Source: Pseudomonadota bacterium
GTDB lineage: Bacteria; Pseudomonadota; Gammaproteobacteria; Xanthomonadales; Xanthomonadaceae
Direction of reading: 5' to 3'
Length of the DNA: 64,000 bases
NCBI GenBank assembly: GCA_018241125.1
Contig: JAFEEL010000020.1
Location: 93,910 to 157,909 of the forward strand
The position numbers and the translations under genes were made by a program. Shown here in pieces: positions 45,943-54,540 of this stretch; the first letter of the stretch is position 1; the number at the start of each line of letters is the position of its first letter. The notes below the pieces were generated by a model. It saw nothing but the letters and a program-made list of their open reading frames with translations. It was not told the DNA's origin and did no database searches.

Positions 45943-46811
45943 ACAACACCGCACTGCACCTGCGCCGACGCATCGCCAACGCAGTGGCATTGGCCGCGAG
46001 CTGCGTGGCGACCGGGGTGGGGCTGGTGTTTCTGGCGTGGATCTTGTGGACGACGTTGAAAAACGGATTGGGTGCAATGAGCTGGCGCTTGTTCACGCAA
46101 CCCACGGCGTATGCCGAGCAAGGCGGGTTGTCCAACGCGATCGTCGGCAGCGCGATCATGAACGTGCTGGCGCTGGCGATCTGTGCGCCGATCGGCGTGC
46201 TCGCCGGCGTCTTCCTCGCCGAATACGGCAACCGCAGCCGCTTGGGTAACACCATCCGCTTTCTCAACGACATCCTGCTGTCCGCACCGTCGATCGTGCT
46301 GGGCTTGTTCGTCTACGTGGGCGTGGTGCTGCCGATGTCCAACCTCAGCCACGGCGCGGTGTCGTTTTCCGGGATGGCCGGCGCGACGGCACTGGCCTTA
46401 ATCGGGCTGCCGGTGATCGTACGCACCACCGATGAGATGCTGCGTCTGGCACCGGCCAGCCTGCGCGAAGCCGCGTTCGCGCTGGGCATCCCGCAGTGGA
46501 AGCTGATCGTGCAGGTGCTGATGCGGGCGGTGCGCTCGGGCATCGTCACCGGTGTGCTGCTGGCGCTGGCGCGCATGGCCGGCGAAACCGCGCCACTGCT
46601 GTTCACCGCGTTCGGCAACAACTACCTCACCGTGCACCCGCTGGACAAGACGGCCAGCCTGCCGGTGGCGATCTACCAGTACACCAACGACCCCAGTCCG
46701 GAGTTGCACGCCATCGCCTGGGCCGGCGCGCTGCTGATCACCGGGTTCGTGCTGGCCCTGAGCTTGCTGGTGCGGATGACGTTTTCACGCAAACAGGTGC
46801 CCCATGATTGA
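45939..46811 (+). CDS. pstA: Phosphate ABC transporter permease PstA
   Basis: 290 residues from the ATG at 45939 (ATGA overlap with pstC). Helices include [19 protein letters not shown] and [20 protein letters not shown]. The ABC-contact loop is [20 protein letters not shown], followed by [20 protein letters not shown] and [15 protein letters not shown]. It pairs with PstC. The pstB start lies inside its last codons, so the three genes are translationally coupled. Confidence 0.95.
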   Translation: MNNTALHLRRRIANAVALAASCVATGVGLVFLAWILWTTLKNGLGAMSWRLFTQPTAYAEQGGLSNAIVGSAIMNVLALAICAPIGVLAGVFLAEYGNRSRLGNTIRFLNDILLSAPSIVLGLFVYVGVVLPMSNLSHGAVSFSGMAGATALALIGLPVIVRTTDEMLRLAPASLREAAFALGIPQWKLIVQVLMRAVRSGIVTGVLLALARMAGETAPLLFTAFGNNYLTVHPLDKTASLPVAIYQYTNDPSPELHAIAWAGALLITGFVLALSLLVRMTFSRKQVPHD

Positions 46812-47634
46812 TCTGGCTCGAACCGCAGCAGCGGTACCACTGTGGATGCAGTTGGTGCAGGCCCACGAGGCCGGCACCCAGCGCCCGAAGTTCGTGGTGC
46901 GCGGGCTGGACTTCCACTACGGCGATGTCCACGCCCTCAAACACATCGACGTGGACATCGCCAAGCACGAGGTGACGGCGATCATCGGCCCGTCCGGTTG
47001 CGGCAAATCGACCTTGCTGCGCGTGCTCAACCGCATCTACGCAATCTATCCGGGCCTGCGCGCAACCGGCGAAGTGTTGCTGGACGGGCACAACATCCTC
47101 GACCGGAATTATTCGTTGAACCGCCTGCGCAGCAAGGTCGGCATGGTGTTCCAGAAGCCGGTGCCGTTCCCGATGACGATCTTCGAGAACATCGCCTGGG
47201 CCATCGGCCACCACGAGCGGCTATCGCGCTCGCAGATGCAAGAGCGGGTGGAGCAGGCATTGCGGCGTGCGGCGCTGTGGGACGAGGTCAAGGACAAACT
47301 CAAACGCAGTGCGCTCGGGCTGTCCGGCGGCCAGCAACAGCGGCTGTGCATCGCCCGCGCGGTCGCCCTCAAGCCCGAAGTGCTGTTGCTGGACGAGCCC
47401 ACCTCCGCACTCGACCCGATCGCCACCGGTCGCATCGAGCAGTTGATCGACGACCTCAAGCGTGACCACACCCTCATCATCGTCACCCACAACATGCAGC
47501 AGGCCGCGCGCGTATCGGATCGCACCGCATTCATGTATCTGGGCGAGCTGGTCGAAGTGGGCGATACCGAGACGATCTTCACCAAGCCGAAAAAGCAGCA
47601 AACCGAGGATTACATATCGGGGAGGTTTGGGTGA
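46804..47634 (+). CDS. pstB: Phosphate ABC transporter ATP-binding protein
   Basis: 276 residues, ATG at 46804, overlapping pstA by 8 bp. Walker A is GPSGCGKS (62-69), the signature is [14 protein letters not shown] and Walker B is [13 protein letters not shown], followed by the switch histidine in IVTHNMQQA. The N-terminal extension of about 30 residues before [16 protein letters not shown] is longer than in E. coli. It powers PstCA and, through PhoU, signals phosphate status to PhoR. A structured 276-bp gap follows before phoU. Confidence 0.96.
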   Translation: MIDLARTAAAVPLWMQLVQAHEAGTQRPKFVVRGLDFHYGDVHALKHIDVDIAKHEVTAIIGPSGCGKSTLLRVLNRIYAIYPGLRATGEVLLDGHNILDRNYSLNRLRSKVGMVFQKPVPFPMTIFENIAWAIGHHERLSRSQMQERVEQALRRAALWDEVKDKLKRSALGLSGGQQQRLCIARAVALKPEVLLLDEPTSALDPIATGRIEQLIDDLKRDHTLIIVTHNMQQAARVSDRTAFMYLGELVEVGDTETIFTKPKKQQTEDYISGRFG

Positions 47635-47635
47635 G

Positions 47636-47830
47636 CTTGCGCGCTTGGCAGATGCCTTGAATGGCATCTGCCGCGCAAGTGACGTGGCGCGCAGGAGCGC
47701 GCCCGAACGCCGGAGGCGGCCCGTAGGGTGAGCGCCAAGGATGGCGCGAATTGCGCCCCAGCAGGATGCGAGGGCCGGAGCCATCTGGCGAGATCAGGAT
47801 GATCGAGTCGGGTGGCCTGGAAGGGCACCC
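47636..47830 (+). ncRNA. Array of GGA-loop hairpins, candidate CsrA/RsmA-binding RNA
   Basis: After a strong stem (GGCAGATGCC at 47647-47656 with 47663-47672, extended by CTTGCGC/GCGCAAG), seven small hairpins follow, each with GGA in the loop: GGCGCGC-AGGA-GCGCGCC (47686-47703), CGCC-GGA-GGCG (47708-47718), GCGCCA-AGGA-TGGCGC (47732-47747), GC-AGGAT-GC (47761-47769), GGC-CGGA-GCC (47773-47782), GATC-AGGAT-GATC (47792-47804) and a stem around TGGA (47810-47830). GGA in loops is the CsrA/RsmA recognition element, and CAGGATG occurs twice as in CsrB. No own promoter or terminator is evident, so it may be part of the pst transcript, a phoU leader, or a processed sRNA. Confidence 0.6.
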
Positions 47831-47910
47831 ATGAACACCACGAAGCCAGCCTGCAACTGCATCACGCGCGGCAACGAACAAGTACGACCACCACGAGCAT
47901 CCATAGTCCC

Positions 47911-48612
47911 ATGAACACATCCCACGACCATATCGTCAAAAGTTACGACGAAGAACTCCAGCGCCTCACCGGCGAGATCATCGCGATGGGCGAACACTCC
48001 GTGCGGCAACTGGAAGCGGCGATGGCGGCGCTGGGCCAGCGTGACGGCGATGCGGCGCGCAAGGTGGTCGACGGCGACGACGCGCTGGACGCCTGCGAGC
48101 GCCGCATCAGCCACGACGTGCTGCGCTTGCTGGCGCTGCGCCAGCCGCTCGCACGCGACCTGCGGGAGGTGCTGGCGGCGTTGCGCATCGCCGCCGATAT
48201 CGAGCGGATCGGCGATTACGCGGCGAACGTCGCCCGGCGCACGCTGGCGTTGAATCGCTCCGAGCCCATCCCGCTGGCCGGTGGTCTGGCGCCGCAGGCG
48301 CGCATGGCGGCCCGGCTGGTGCGCGAGGCGATGCAGGCGTACGCAACACAGAACGCCGAGTTGGCCCATGCCGTGCGCGAGCGCGATGCCGAGCTGGACG
48401 CGCTGTATGTCGGCCTGTTTCGCGAACTGCTCACCTACATGATGGAAGACCCGCGCAGCATCACTGCCTGCACGCACTTGCTGTTCGTCGCCAAGAACCT
48501 CGAACGCATCGGCGACCATGCGACTAACATCGCCGAGAACGTGTGGTTCGTGGTGCGCGGCGAAGCGCTGGCGCAGCCGCGTGCCAAGCACGATGCGTTG
48601 TCGGAACAGTGA
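47911..48612 (+). CDS. phoU: Phosphate signalling complex protein PhoU
   Basis: 233 residues from the ATG at 47911; the upstream open frame is the structured gap. The chain has two PhoU three-helix repeats, with SYDEELQRLTGEIIAMGEHSV and LREVLAALRIAADIERIGDYAANVARR in the first and LLFVAKNLERIGDHATNIAEN in the second; E/DxxxD metal motifs are present. PhoU links PstB to PhoR and keeps the Pho regulon off when phosphate is plentiful. It ends the pst operon and is convergent with phoR. Confidence 0.95.
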   Translation: MNTSHDHIVKSYDEELQRLTGEIIAMGEHSVRQLEAAMAALGQRDGDAARKVVDGDDALDACERRISHDVLRLLALRQPLARDLREVLAALRIAADIERIGDYAANVARRTLALNRSEPIPLAGGLAPQARMAARLVREAMQAYATQNAELAHAVRERDAELDALYVGLFRELLTYMMEDPRSITACTHLLFVAKNLERIGDHATNIAENVWFVVRGEALAQPRAKHDALSEQ

Positions 48613-48657
48613 ACTGCCGTGGCCGTGATTGCGGCGGTAATGCGGACGGATCTGTCG

Positions 48658-49734
48658 TCAGGCCGGATCGCCGGCATGCGCGGGGCCGTCCCCGGCCTCT
48701 GGCGTGAGCAAGCGCGCGGCCGGGAACACGCACGTGACCGTGGTTCCCTTGCCGGGCTCGCTGTCGATGCGCAGTTGCGCGTCGTGCAAGTTCAGCACGT
48801 GCTTGACGATGGCCAGCCCCAGCCCGGTACCGCCCGTGGCGCGCGAGCGACTGGTGGAAACGCGATAGAAGCGCTCGGTCAAGCGTGCCAGGTGCTCGGC
48901 GGGAATGCCGTAACCGCTGTCGCGCACCCAATACTCGGCCCCATCCGGCGTACGCCGCCAGCCGATCACGACGACACCACCGTCCGCGGTGTAACGGATG
49001 GCGTTGCTGACGAGGTTGGAAAAAGCGCTGTGCAACTCGTTCGGCGACCCCAGCAGGTCGACCTGCGCGCCGGCGGGCATTTCGACCCGATGACGGCCTT
49101 GGCTCAGCGCGGTGGCTTCGCGGCGCAGCGCTTCGAGCAGCGGCGCCATCGGCACGCGCTCCTCGGGCAGGCCTTGCTGGATCTCCAGCCGCGATAGCGC
49201 CAGCAAGTCCTCGACGATTTGGCGCATTCGCAGCGATTGCGCGCGCATTTCCGCCAGCACCGGCGCCAGCGCCGGCACGTCGTCCAGATCGAGCAGCTCC
49301 AGATAGCCGTGGATCACGGTCAGCGGCGTGCGCAGTTCATGCGAGACGTTGGCGACGAAGTCGCGGCGCATCTGTTCGAGCTTGACCACGTGGCTGGTGT
49401 CGCGCGCCAGCAGCAGGTGACGCTGGTCGCCATAGCGGATCACGGACAGTTGCAGGCGTACGTCCGCATCCACCGGGCTGGCCACGTCGTCGTGCTCGTC
49501 GACGCTCGCGCGCAACCTCGTGCCTATCTCGTCGGTGGCGAAGCGCTCGGTCAATACCGCGCCCCGATCGCGTGGCCACGCGATGCCCAGCAAGTGCTGC
49601 GCGGCCGGGTTGCACCAGCGCACGGCGCCGTGCACGTCCAGCAACACCAGCGCATCGGGCAATGCACGGGCCACCGTGCGCAGGTCGTGCAACTGCCGCG
49701 CCAAACGGCGGGCGCGAAGGTGGTCGGCGCTCAT
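48658..49734 (-). CDS. phoR: Phosphate regulon sensor histidine kinase PhoR, without membrane anchor
   Basis: 358 residues, ATG at 49734, overlapping the phoB stop by ATGA. It starts directly with a helix and a PAS domain (about 17-110, ALPDALVLLDVHGAVRWCNP). The H-box FVANVSHELRTPLTVIHGYL carries H132, and the kinase domain has DSGYGIP and GGTGLGLAIV. The two N-terminal membrane helices of typical PhoR are missing, and no frame upstream could supply them because phoB is there. The kinase is therefore probably cytoplasmic or tethered through PhoU/PstB. Confidence 0.92.
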   Translation of the reverse strand: MSADHLRARRLARQLHDLRTVARALPDALVLLDVHGAVRWCNPAAQHLLGIAWPRDRGAVLTERFATDEIGTRLRASVDEHDDVASPVDADVRLQLSVIRYGDQRHLLLARDTSHVVKLEQMRRDFVANVSHELRTPLTVIHGYLELLDLDDVPALAPVLAEMRAQSLRMRQIVEDLLALSRLEIQQGLPEERVPMAPLLEALRREATALSQGRHRVEMPAGAQVDLLGSPNELHSAFSNLVSNAIRYTADGGVVVIGWRRTPDGAEYWVRDSGYGIPAEHLARLTERFYRVSTSRSRATGGTGLGLAIVKHVLNLHDAQLRIDSEPGKGTTVTCVFPAARLLTPEAGDGPAHAGDPA

Positions 49735-50420
49735 GCGGTGGCGGAAAACAGATAGCCAGCGCCGCGCACGGTCTGCACGCGGTCAGCGAGGCCGAACGGT
49801 TCGAGCGTCTTGCGCAGCCGGCGGATGTGCACGTCCACCGTGCGCTCTTCGACGTACACGCTGCCGCCCCAGATGCGATCAAGCAACTGCGCGCGCGAAT
49901 AGACGCGCTCGGGGTGCGACATGAAAAAATGCAGCAGGCGGTACTCGGTGGGCCCGACCTCGATACGCGTATCGCCGGCGAACACGCGGTGCGCGGCACT
50001 GTCGATGCGCAGCCCGCCCAGATCGATCGAGCCGCTGCCGTCGTCGCCGTGGCTGCGGCGCAGTACCGCCTTGATCCGCGCGATCAGTTCGCGGGTGGAA
50101 AACGGCTTGACCACGTAGTCGTCCACTCCTGCTTCCAGCCCGTTGACGCGGTCGATCTCCTCGCCGCGGGCGGTGAGCATGATGATCGGCACCTCGGCGG
50201 TTTCTTTCTGGCCGCGCAGCCGGCGCGCCAGCTCCAGCCCGCTCATGCCCGGCAGCATCCAGTCCAGCAGGATCAAGTCGGGCGGCGCGTCGGCGAGGGC
50301 GACCAGCGCTTGCTGGGCATCGGCGGCGGGCACGGCGAGCATGTCCGCCTTGCGCAGGGCGAAGGCGACCATGTCGCGGATCGAGGCTTCGTCTTCGACG
50401 ATCAGGATGCGTCTTTGCAT
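49731..50420 (-). CDS. phoB: Phosphate regulon response regulator PhoB
   Basis: 229 residues, ATG at 50420. The receiver domain has E10/D11-type acidic residues (ILIVEDEASIRD) and phospho-acceptor D53 in LLDWMLPGMSG. The C-terminal OmpR-type winged helix contains VGPTEYRLLHFFMSHPERV and RTVDVHIRRLRKTLEP. PhoB binds the PHO boxes found upstream of pstS, the porin and its own gene in this window. It is transcribed into phoR. Confidence 0.96.
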   Translation of the reverse strand: MQRRILIVEDEASIRDMVAFALRKADMLAVPAADAQQALVALADAPPDLILLDWMLPGMSGLELARRLRGQKETAEVPIIMLTARGEEIDRVNGLEAGVDDYVVKPFSTRELIARIKAVLRRSHGDDGSGSIDLGGLRIDSAAHRVFAGDTRIEVGPTEYRLLHFFMSHPERVYSRAQLLDRIWGGSVYVEERTVDVHIRRLRKTLEPFGLADRVQTVRGAGYLFSATA

Positions 50421-50468
50421 GACCGGATACCGTGGCGTGACGTGACCGGCATATTGCAGCGTGGCAAG

Positions 50469-50486
50469 GTTACAGCACGATGACAG
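50469..50486 (-). promoter_or_regulatory. PHO box upstream of phoB
   Basis: On the minus strand CTGTCAT starts at 50486 and CTGTAAC at 50475, an 11-bp spaced PhoB half-site pair, 49 bp upstream of the phoB start. TGCAATAT lies downstream as a possible -10 region. It implies positive autoregulation of phoBR. Confidence 0.7.
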
Positions 50487-50536
50487 CGCCGGTGGCGGCC
50501 CGTACCGGACGCGAGCGGGGGCGATCGCGTGTCAGC

Positions 50537-50634
50537 GCACGTCCCTGTGCTGCGCGGGATGAGTGGTTGGCAAGAGCGATCCCGTGTCAGCGGCCATCCA
50601 TGGCCTGCACGGGATGACGACATCCTGTCGTCAT
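50537..50634 (-). repeat. GGA-loop hairpin group behind fpr
   Basis: On the minus strand a perfect 9-bp stem ATGACGACA-GGA-TGTCGTCAT (50634-50614) overlaps the fpr stop codon. Next comes GGCCA-TGGA-TGGCC (50605-50592), enclosed by ATCCCGTG/CACGGGAT (50579-50586, 50608-50615), and GCAC-AGGGAC-GTGC (50550-50537). All show GGA in the loop on the strand of fpr. They form the fpr 3' untranslated region; the phoB PHO box lies further downstream. Confidence 0.6.
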
Positions 50635-51380
50635 TTCCCGCTGACGTATTTCTCGCGGCGAATGTTGGGAATCGGTAGGCCAGCGGCTTTCAGCGCGTCG
50701 AAGCAGGCATCCACCATCAGCGGGTTGCCGCACAGGTAGGCAATGTCGGCTTGTGGATCGGGCGCGAACTCCGCCAGCGCCGTCTGCACGTAACCATGGC
50801 GCGCGTCTGCATGCGGCTGGGCGGGCATTTCCCGCGACAGGCATGGCACGAAACGAAAGCCGGGATGGCGCTGGCTGAAGGCGCGGAAATCATCGGCGTA
50901 CAACAGTTCCTCGCGCCTACGGGCACCGGCCAGCAGCACCACCTCGATGCCGCGTTGCGCGATGGTGGCGGCCAACTGCGGCAGCATCGCCCGGTACGGG
51001 GTGATGCCGGTGCCGGTGGCGATCAGCAGGTAGCGACGATTGGCGTCGCTGGCTTGCAGGCAAAAGCGCCCGAACGGGCCGCTGGCATCGATGCGCTGGC
51101 CCTCCTGCAAGGCTTCGAACACGCCGGTGGCCACGCCGCCGGGCACGTAGCTGACCGCGATCTCCACCGCCTCGCCCGGCCCCAGCGCGTGGTCGTGGAT
51201 GGTCGCCAGCGAGTAGCTGCGCTTGGTCGCCGCGCCTTCGGGCGAGTGGAAGTGCACTTGCAGGAACTGGCCGGGGATGAAATCCAGTGGCTGCCCGTCG
51301 TCGCGCACGAACGCCAAATGGCGCACGCTCGGGGCGAGCATGTGGCTGGATACCAGCTTCAGGGGGAAATGGGCGGGCAC
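50631..51380 (-). CDS. fpr: Ferredoxin--NADP+ reductase
   Basis: 249 residues from the GTG at 51380, preceded by CGAGGT at suitable distance; the length then equals E. coli Fpr (248). The FAD-binding motif is RSYS (54-57) in TKRSYSLAT, and the NADP-binding loop is ATGTGITPYRAML (121-133). The C-terminal part has AYLCGNPLMVDACFDAL and ends KYVSGK. It exchanges electrons between NADPH and ferredoxin or flavodoxin. It is divergent from the YadG-like ABC gene. Confidence 0.88.
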   Translation of the reverse strand: MPAHFPLKLVSSHMLAPSVRHLAFVRDDGQPLDFIPGQFLQVHFHSPEGAATKRSYSLATIHDHALGPGEAVEIAVSYVPGGVATGVFEALQEGQRIDASGPFGRFCLQASDANRRYLLIATGTGITPYRAMLPQLAATIAQRGIEVVLLAGARRREELLYADDFRAFSQRHPGFRFVPCLSREMPAQPHADARHGYVQTALAEFAPDPQADIAYLCGNPLMVDACFDALKAAGLPIPNIRREKYVSGK

Positions 51381-51418
51381 GAGACCTCGAACGCTCGGAT
51401 TGCTGCCGCGGCGCTCGC

Positions 51419-51443
51419 GGCCAGCCCGATATACTAGCTGGCC
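51419..51443. promoter_or_regulatory. Inverted repeat around a -10 box between fpr and ABC genes
   Basis: GGCCAGC (51419-51425) and GCTGGCC (51437-51443) flank CCGATATACTA, which contains a TATACT -10 box (51430-51435) facing the ABC operon. A repressor bound here would cover the promoter. No convincing -35 at 17 bp is seen, and no local regulator gene is obvious. Confidence 0.4.
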
Positions 51444-51481
51444 AGCGCGGGCTTTGCCTCCCGCGCGTGCCCAAGGCCGCC

Positions 51482-52447
51482 ATGACCGACCCGCTCGCAA
51501 CCCGTCCGGCTGCACTGGACATCACCGACCTGCGCAAGACCTACGCCACCGGCGTGGAGGCGCTCAAGGGCGTGAGCCTGCGCGTGGAAGCGGGCGATTT
51601 CTTTGCGCTGCTTGGCCCCAACGGGGCCGGCAAATCCACCCTGATCGGCATCGTCAGCTCGCTGGTGAACAAGACCGCCGGGCAGGTGCGAGTGTTCGGC
51701 ATCGACTTGTCCGCGCAGCGCAGCGCGGCGATGCGCCAGATCGGGCTGGTGCCGCAGGAAATCAACTTCAACATGTTCGAAAAGCCGCGCGACATCCTCG
51801 TCAACTACGCCGGCTTCTACGGCGTGCCGCGCGCGCAAGCCCTGCCACGCGCCGAACAGGAGCTGGCGCGCGCGCAACTGACCGGCAAGGCCGATGCGGT
51901 CTCGCGCGCACTATCGGGCGGGATGAAGCGGCGGCTGATGATCGCCCGCGCGATGATGACGCGCCCGCGCCTGCTGATCCTCGACGAGCCCACCGCTGGC
52001 GTGGACATCGAAATCCGCCGCGGCATGTACAAGACCCTGCGCGAGATCAACGCTGCCGGCACCACCGTCATCCTCACCACGCATTACCTGGAGGAAGCCG
52101 AAAGCCTGTGCCGTAATCTGGCGATCATCAACCACGGCCAGATCATCGAGCGCGGCACCATCAAGTCGCTGCTGGCGCGGCTGGATGTCGAAGGCTTCCT
52201 GCTGGACATTGACGGTGCCCTGCCCGCGGCACTGCCGGCCATCGAAGGCGCGGTGCTGTGCGCGGCCGACGACCACACACTGGATTTGGACATGCCGCGT
52301 GCGATGGACCTCAACCGCGTGTTCGCGGTGCTCGGCGACGCCGGCATCCGCGTGCGTTCGATGCGCACCAAGACCAATCGACTGGAAGAATTGTTCGTGC
52401 GCCTGACCGGGAGCGACGCGAAGTCCGGGCAGGAAGCGACCGCATGA
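51482..52447 (+). CDS. ABC exporter ATP-binding protein (YadG-like)
   Basis: 321 residues from the ATG at 51482. Walker A is GPNGAGKS, the signature is LSGGMKRRLMIARAM, Walker B is LLILDEPTAGVD, and the switch histidine is in TTHYLEEAE. A C-terminal domain of about 90 residues follows (VEGFLLDIDGALPAALPAI onwards), as in YadG and drug-export ATPases. It overlaps the permease gene start (ATGA). Substrate unknown. Confidence 0.88.
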   Translation: MTDPLATRPAALDITDLRKTYATGVEALKGVSLRVEAGDFFALLGPNGAGKSTLIGIVSSLVNKTAGQVRVFGIDLSAQRSAAMRQIGLVPQEINFNMFEKPRDILVNYAGFYGVPRAQALPRAEQELARAQLTGKADAVSRALSGGMKRRLMIARAMMTRPRLLILDEPTAGVDIEIRRGMYKTLREINAAGTTVILTTHYLEEAESLCRNLAIINHGQIIERGTIKSLLARLDVEGFLLDIDGALPAALPAIEGAVLCAADDHTLDLDMPRAMDLNRVFAVLGDAGIRVRSMRTKTNRLEELFVRLTGSDAKSGQEATA

Positions 52448-53265
52448 ACACGCAGCCGCTCGACCTGCCGCTGCCCTCCATCGTGCCGACCACGCCCGGC
52501 CGCGCCAACCTCGTCGCGCTGGCCACCATCGCCCGCCGCGAGGTGATGCGCATCGTGCGGATCTGGTCGCAGACGCTGGTGCCGCCGGCGATCACGATGA
52601 CGCTGTATTTCCTGATCTTCGGGCGCTTGATCGGTGGCCGCATCGGCAGCATGGGCGGCATCTCCTACATGCAGTTCATCGTCCCCGGGCTGGTGATGAT
52701 GGCGGTGATCCAGAACGCCTACGGCAACATCAGTTCGTCGTTCTTCAGCGCCAAGTTCGGGCGCCACGTCGAAGAGCTGCTGGTCAGCCCGATGCCCAAC
52801 TGGGTGATCCTCGGCGGCTACGTCGCCGGCGGCGTGTTGCGCGGGGGCATGGTCGGGTTGATCGTGCTGGCGATCGCCTGGTGCTTCACCCCGCTGCACA
52901 TCCTGCATCCGCTGGCGATGGTCGCCACCGTGCTGCTGGGCGCGACGATTTTCTCGCTGGCCGGTTTCGTCAATGCGGTGTACGCCAAGAAGTTCGACGA
53001 TATCGCCATCGTGCCGACCTTCATCCTCACCCCGCTCACGTATCTGGGTGGCGTGTTCTATTCGATCAACCTGTTGCCCGGATGGGCGCGCGGCGCGACC
53101 CACGCCAACCCGATTTTCTACATGGTCAACGCGTTCCGCTACGCCATGCTCGATACCAGCGATGTACCGCTGTGGGTGGCGTTCGTGCTGATGCTCGGCT
53201 TCACCGCTGCGCTGGCATGGCTTGGCTTGTGGCTGCTGGGGCGCGGCGTCGGCCTGCGCAGTTGA
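52444..53265 (+). CDS. ABC-2 type permease (YadH-like)
   Basis: 273 residues, ATG at 52444 on an ATGA overlap with the ATPase gene. Six helices are seen, including LVPPAITMTLYFLIFGRLIG, SYMQFIVPGLVMMAVIQNAY and FILTPLTYLGGVFYSINLLP. EELLVSPMPNWVILGGYVAGG matches the ABC-2 signature of YadH. The pair probably exports a lipid-linked or drug-like molecule; I cannot name it. Confidence 0.87.
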   Translation: MNTQPLDLPLPSIVPTTPGRANLVALATIARREVMRIVRIWSQTLVPPAITMTLYFLIFGRLIGGRIGSMGGISYMQFIVPGLVMMAVIQNAYGNISSSFFSAKFGRHVEELLVSPMPNWVILGGYVAGGVLRGGMVGLIVLAIAWCFTPLHILHPLAMVATVLLGATIFSLAGFVNAVYAKKFDDIAIVPTFILTPLTYLGGVFYSINLLPGWARGATHANPIFYMVNAFRYAMLDTSDVPLWVAFVLMLGFTAALAWLGLWLLGRGVGLRS

Positions 53266-53270
53266 CGGCG

Positions 53271-53726
53271 ATGCGCACGTTCGCACCCGCTTGCGTGTTC
53301 GCGGCCGCCTTGGCGGGCTGCACCGCACACCCGGCCGGCCAATCACCAGCGCCCGATCTGCCGCCCGAGTCCTCGATCGTCGCGGCACCCGCGCGCAGCC
53401 CGGTGCCGGCGTTCCATGGCGGCGGATCGAACTGGCGCATCGACCTGCAGGCCGATGGTGGCGTGCGCCACACCGCGCGCCTGCAACACGCCGGCGTGTC
53501 GACCAATGCGACCCTCGTATTGCGGTCGGCCACGCCGGCGTCCGATCCGACGCGGTTCACATTCGATGGCACGCTGTTCGCCAAGCGTGGCGACACGCCG
53601 ATGCACATCGACATCGAGTCGGCCGATTGCAGGGACGGCGCCGGCGTCGTGCACCGGCAGTCGGTCGTGGTGGCGGTGCAAGCCTCGGCGCCGCTGAGCG
53701 GCTGCGGCGACGTCACCCCGAACTGA
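53271..53726 (+). CDS. Putative lipoprotein, unknown
   Basis: 151 residues, ATG at 53271, 5 bp after the permease stop, so likely in its operon. A lipoprotein signal peptide ends in lipobox LAGC with C17. The mature part is beta-rich with FHGGGSNWRIDLQADGGVRH and PTRFTFDGTLFAKRGDTPMH, and has a late cysteine pair (C139-type residues in ESADCRDG and LSGCGD) that could form a disulfide. The family is not recognised; some HslJ/META-like proteins look similar. Confidence 0.65.
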   Translation: MRTFAPACVFAAALAGCTAHPAGQSPAPDLPPESSIVAAPARSPVPAFHGGGSNWRIDLQADGGVRHTARLQHAGVSTNATLVLRSATPASDPTRFTFDGTLFAKRGDTPMHIDIESADCRDGAGVVHRQSVVVAVQASAPLSGCGDVTPN

Positions 53727-53731
53727 GCGCG

Positions 53732-54529
53732 TCAGCGCAGTCCGAAAAATGCCGCGCTCGTCGCGGTGGTCGCTGCCGTAGTGATCGCCACCTCCTCGCC
53801 GCGGTCACGGGCGAGTTCGGCGACGATATGCGCCAGATACATCGGCTCGTTGCGGCGGTGCGCGGGTGCCGGCTTGATGGTGCGCGGCAGCAGGTAGGGC
53901 GCGTCGGTCTCGATCATCAGCCGGTTCGCCGGAATGTGTTTGACCAGTTCGCGCAGGTGCGCCCCGCGGCGCTCGTCGCACAGCCAGCCGGTGATGCCGA
54001 TGTGCCAGTCGCGATCCAGACACTCGAACAGCTCCGCGCGCGATCCGGTGAAGCAATGCACCACCGCCGCGCCGATACGGCCCTCGAAGTTATTCAACAT
54101 CGCGATGAAATCGGCATGCGCATCGCGCTGGTGCAGGAACAGCGGCTTGCCGCGACCTTGCGCGTGCAAGTCGGCGGCGATCTGCAACTGCATCTCGAAC
54201 GCACGCCGCTGCGCCGGGCGCGGTGCGAAGTCGCGAAAATAATCCAGCCCGCATTCGCCGACCGCGACGACTTCGGGCTGCGCGAGCAGCGCGCGCATCT
54301 CCCTGTCGCACTCGGCGGTGTATTCGGTCGCGTGATGCGGATGCACGCCAGCGGTGGCGTACAGCACGCCCGCGTGCGCTCGCGCCAGCGCCAGCGCCTT
54401 GGGCGAATGCTCGCGGCTGGCGCCGGTGACGATCATCCGCGTCACCCCCGCAGCGTGCGCGCGCGCCAGCACCGCGTCGCGATCGGGGTCAAAGGAATCG
54501 TGGGTGAGGTTGGCGCCGATGTCGATCAC
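53732..54529 (-). CDS. tatD: TatD family 3'-5' exonuclease
   Basis: 265 residues from the GTG at 54529; the open frame continues upstream only through the G-rich repeat. The protein follows E. coli TatD from IDIGANLTHDSFDPDRD through TAGVHPHHA, VAVGECGLDYFRDF, VHCFTGSRAE, GITGWLCDERRG and IETDAPYLLPR, so metal ligands are present. It is a Mg-dependent DNase/RNase involved in DNA repair and quality control. Its start lies at the edge of the 7-bp repeat array, which must shape its leader. Confidence 0.9.
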   Translation of the reverse strand: MIDIGANLTHDSFDPDRDAVLARAHAAGVTRMIVTGASREHSPKALALARAHAGVLYATAGVHPHHATEYTAECDREMRALLAQPEVVAVGECGLDYFRDFAPRPAQRRAFEMQLQIAADLHAQGRGKPLFLHQRDAHADFIAMLNNFEGRIGAAVVHCFTGSRAELFECLDRDWHIGITGWLCDERRGAHLRELVKHIPANRLMIETDAPYLLPRTIKPAPAHRRNEPMYLAHIVAELARDRGEEVAITTAATTATSAAFFGLR

Positions 54530-54540
54530 GGGCAGGGGGG

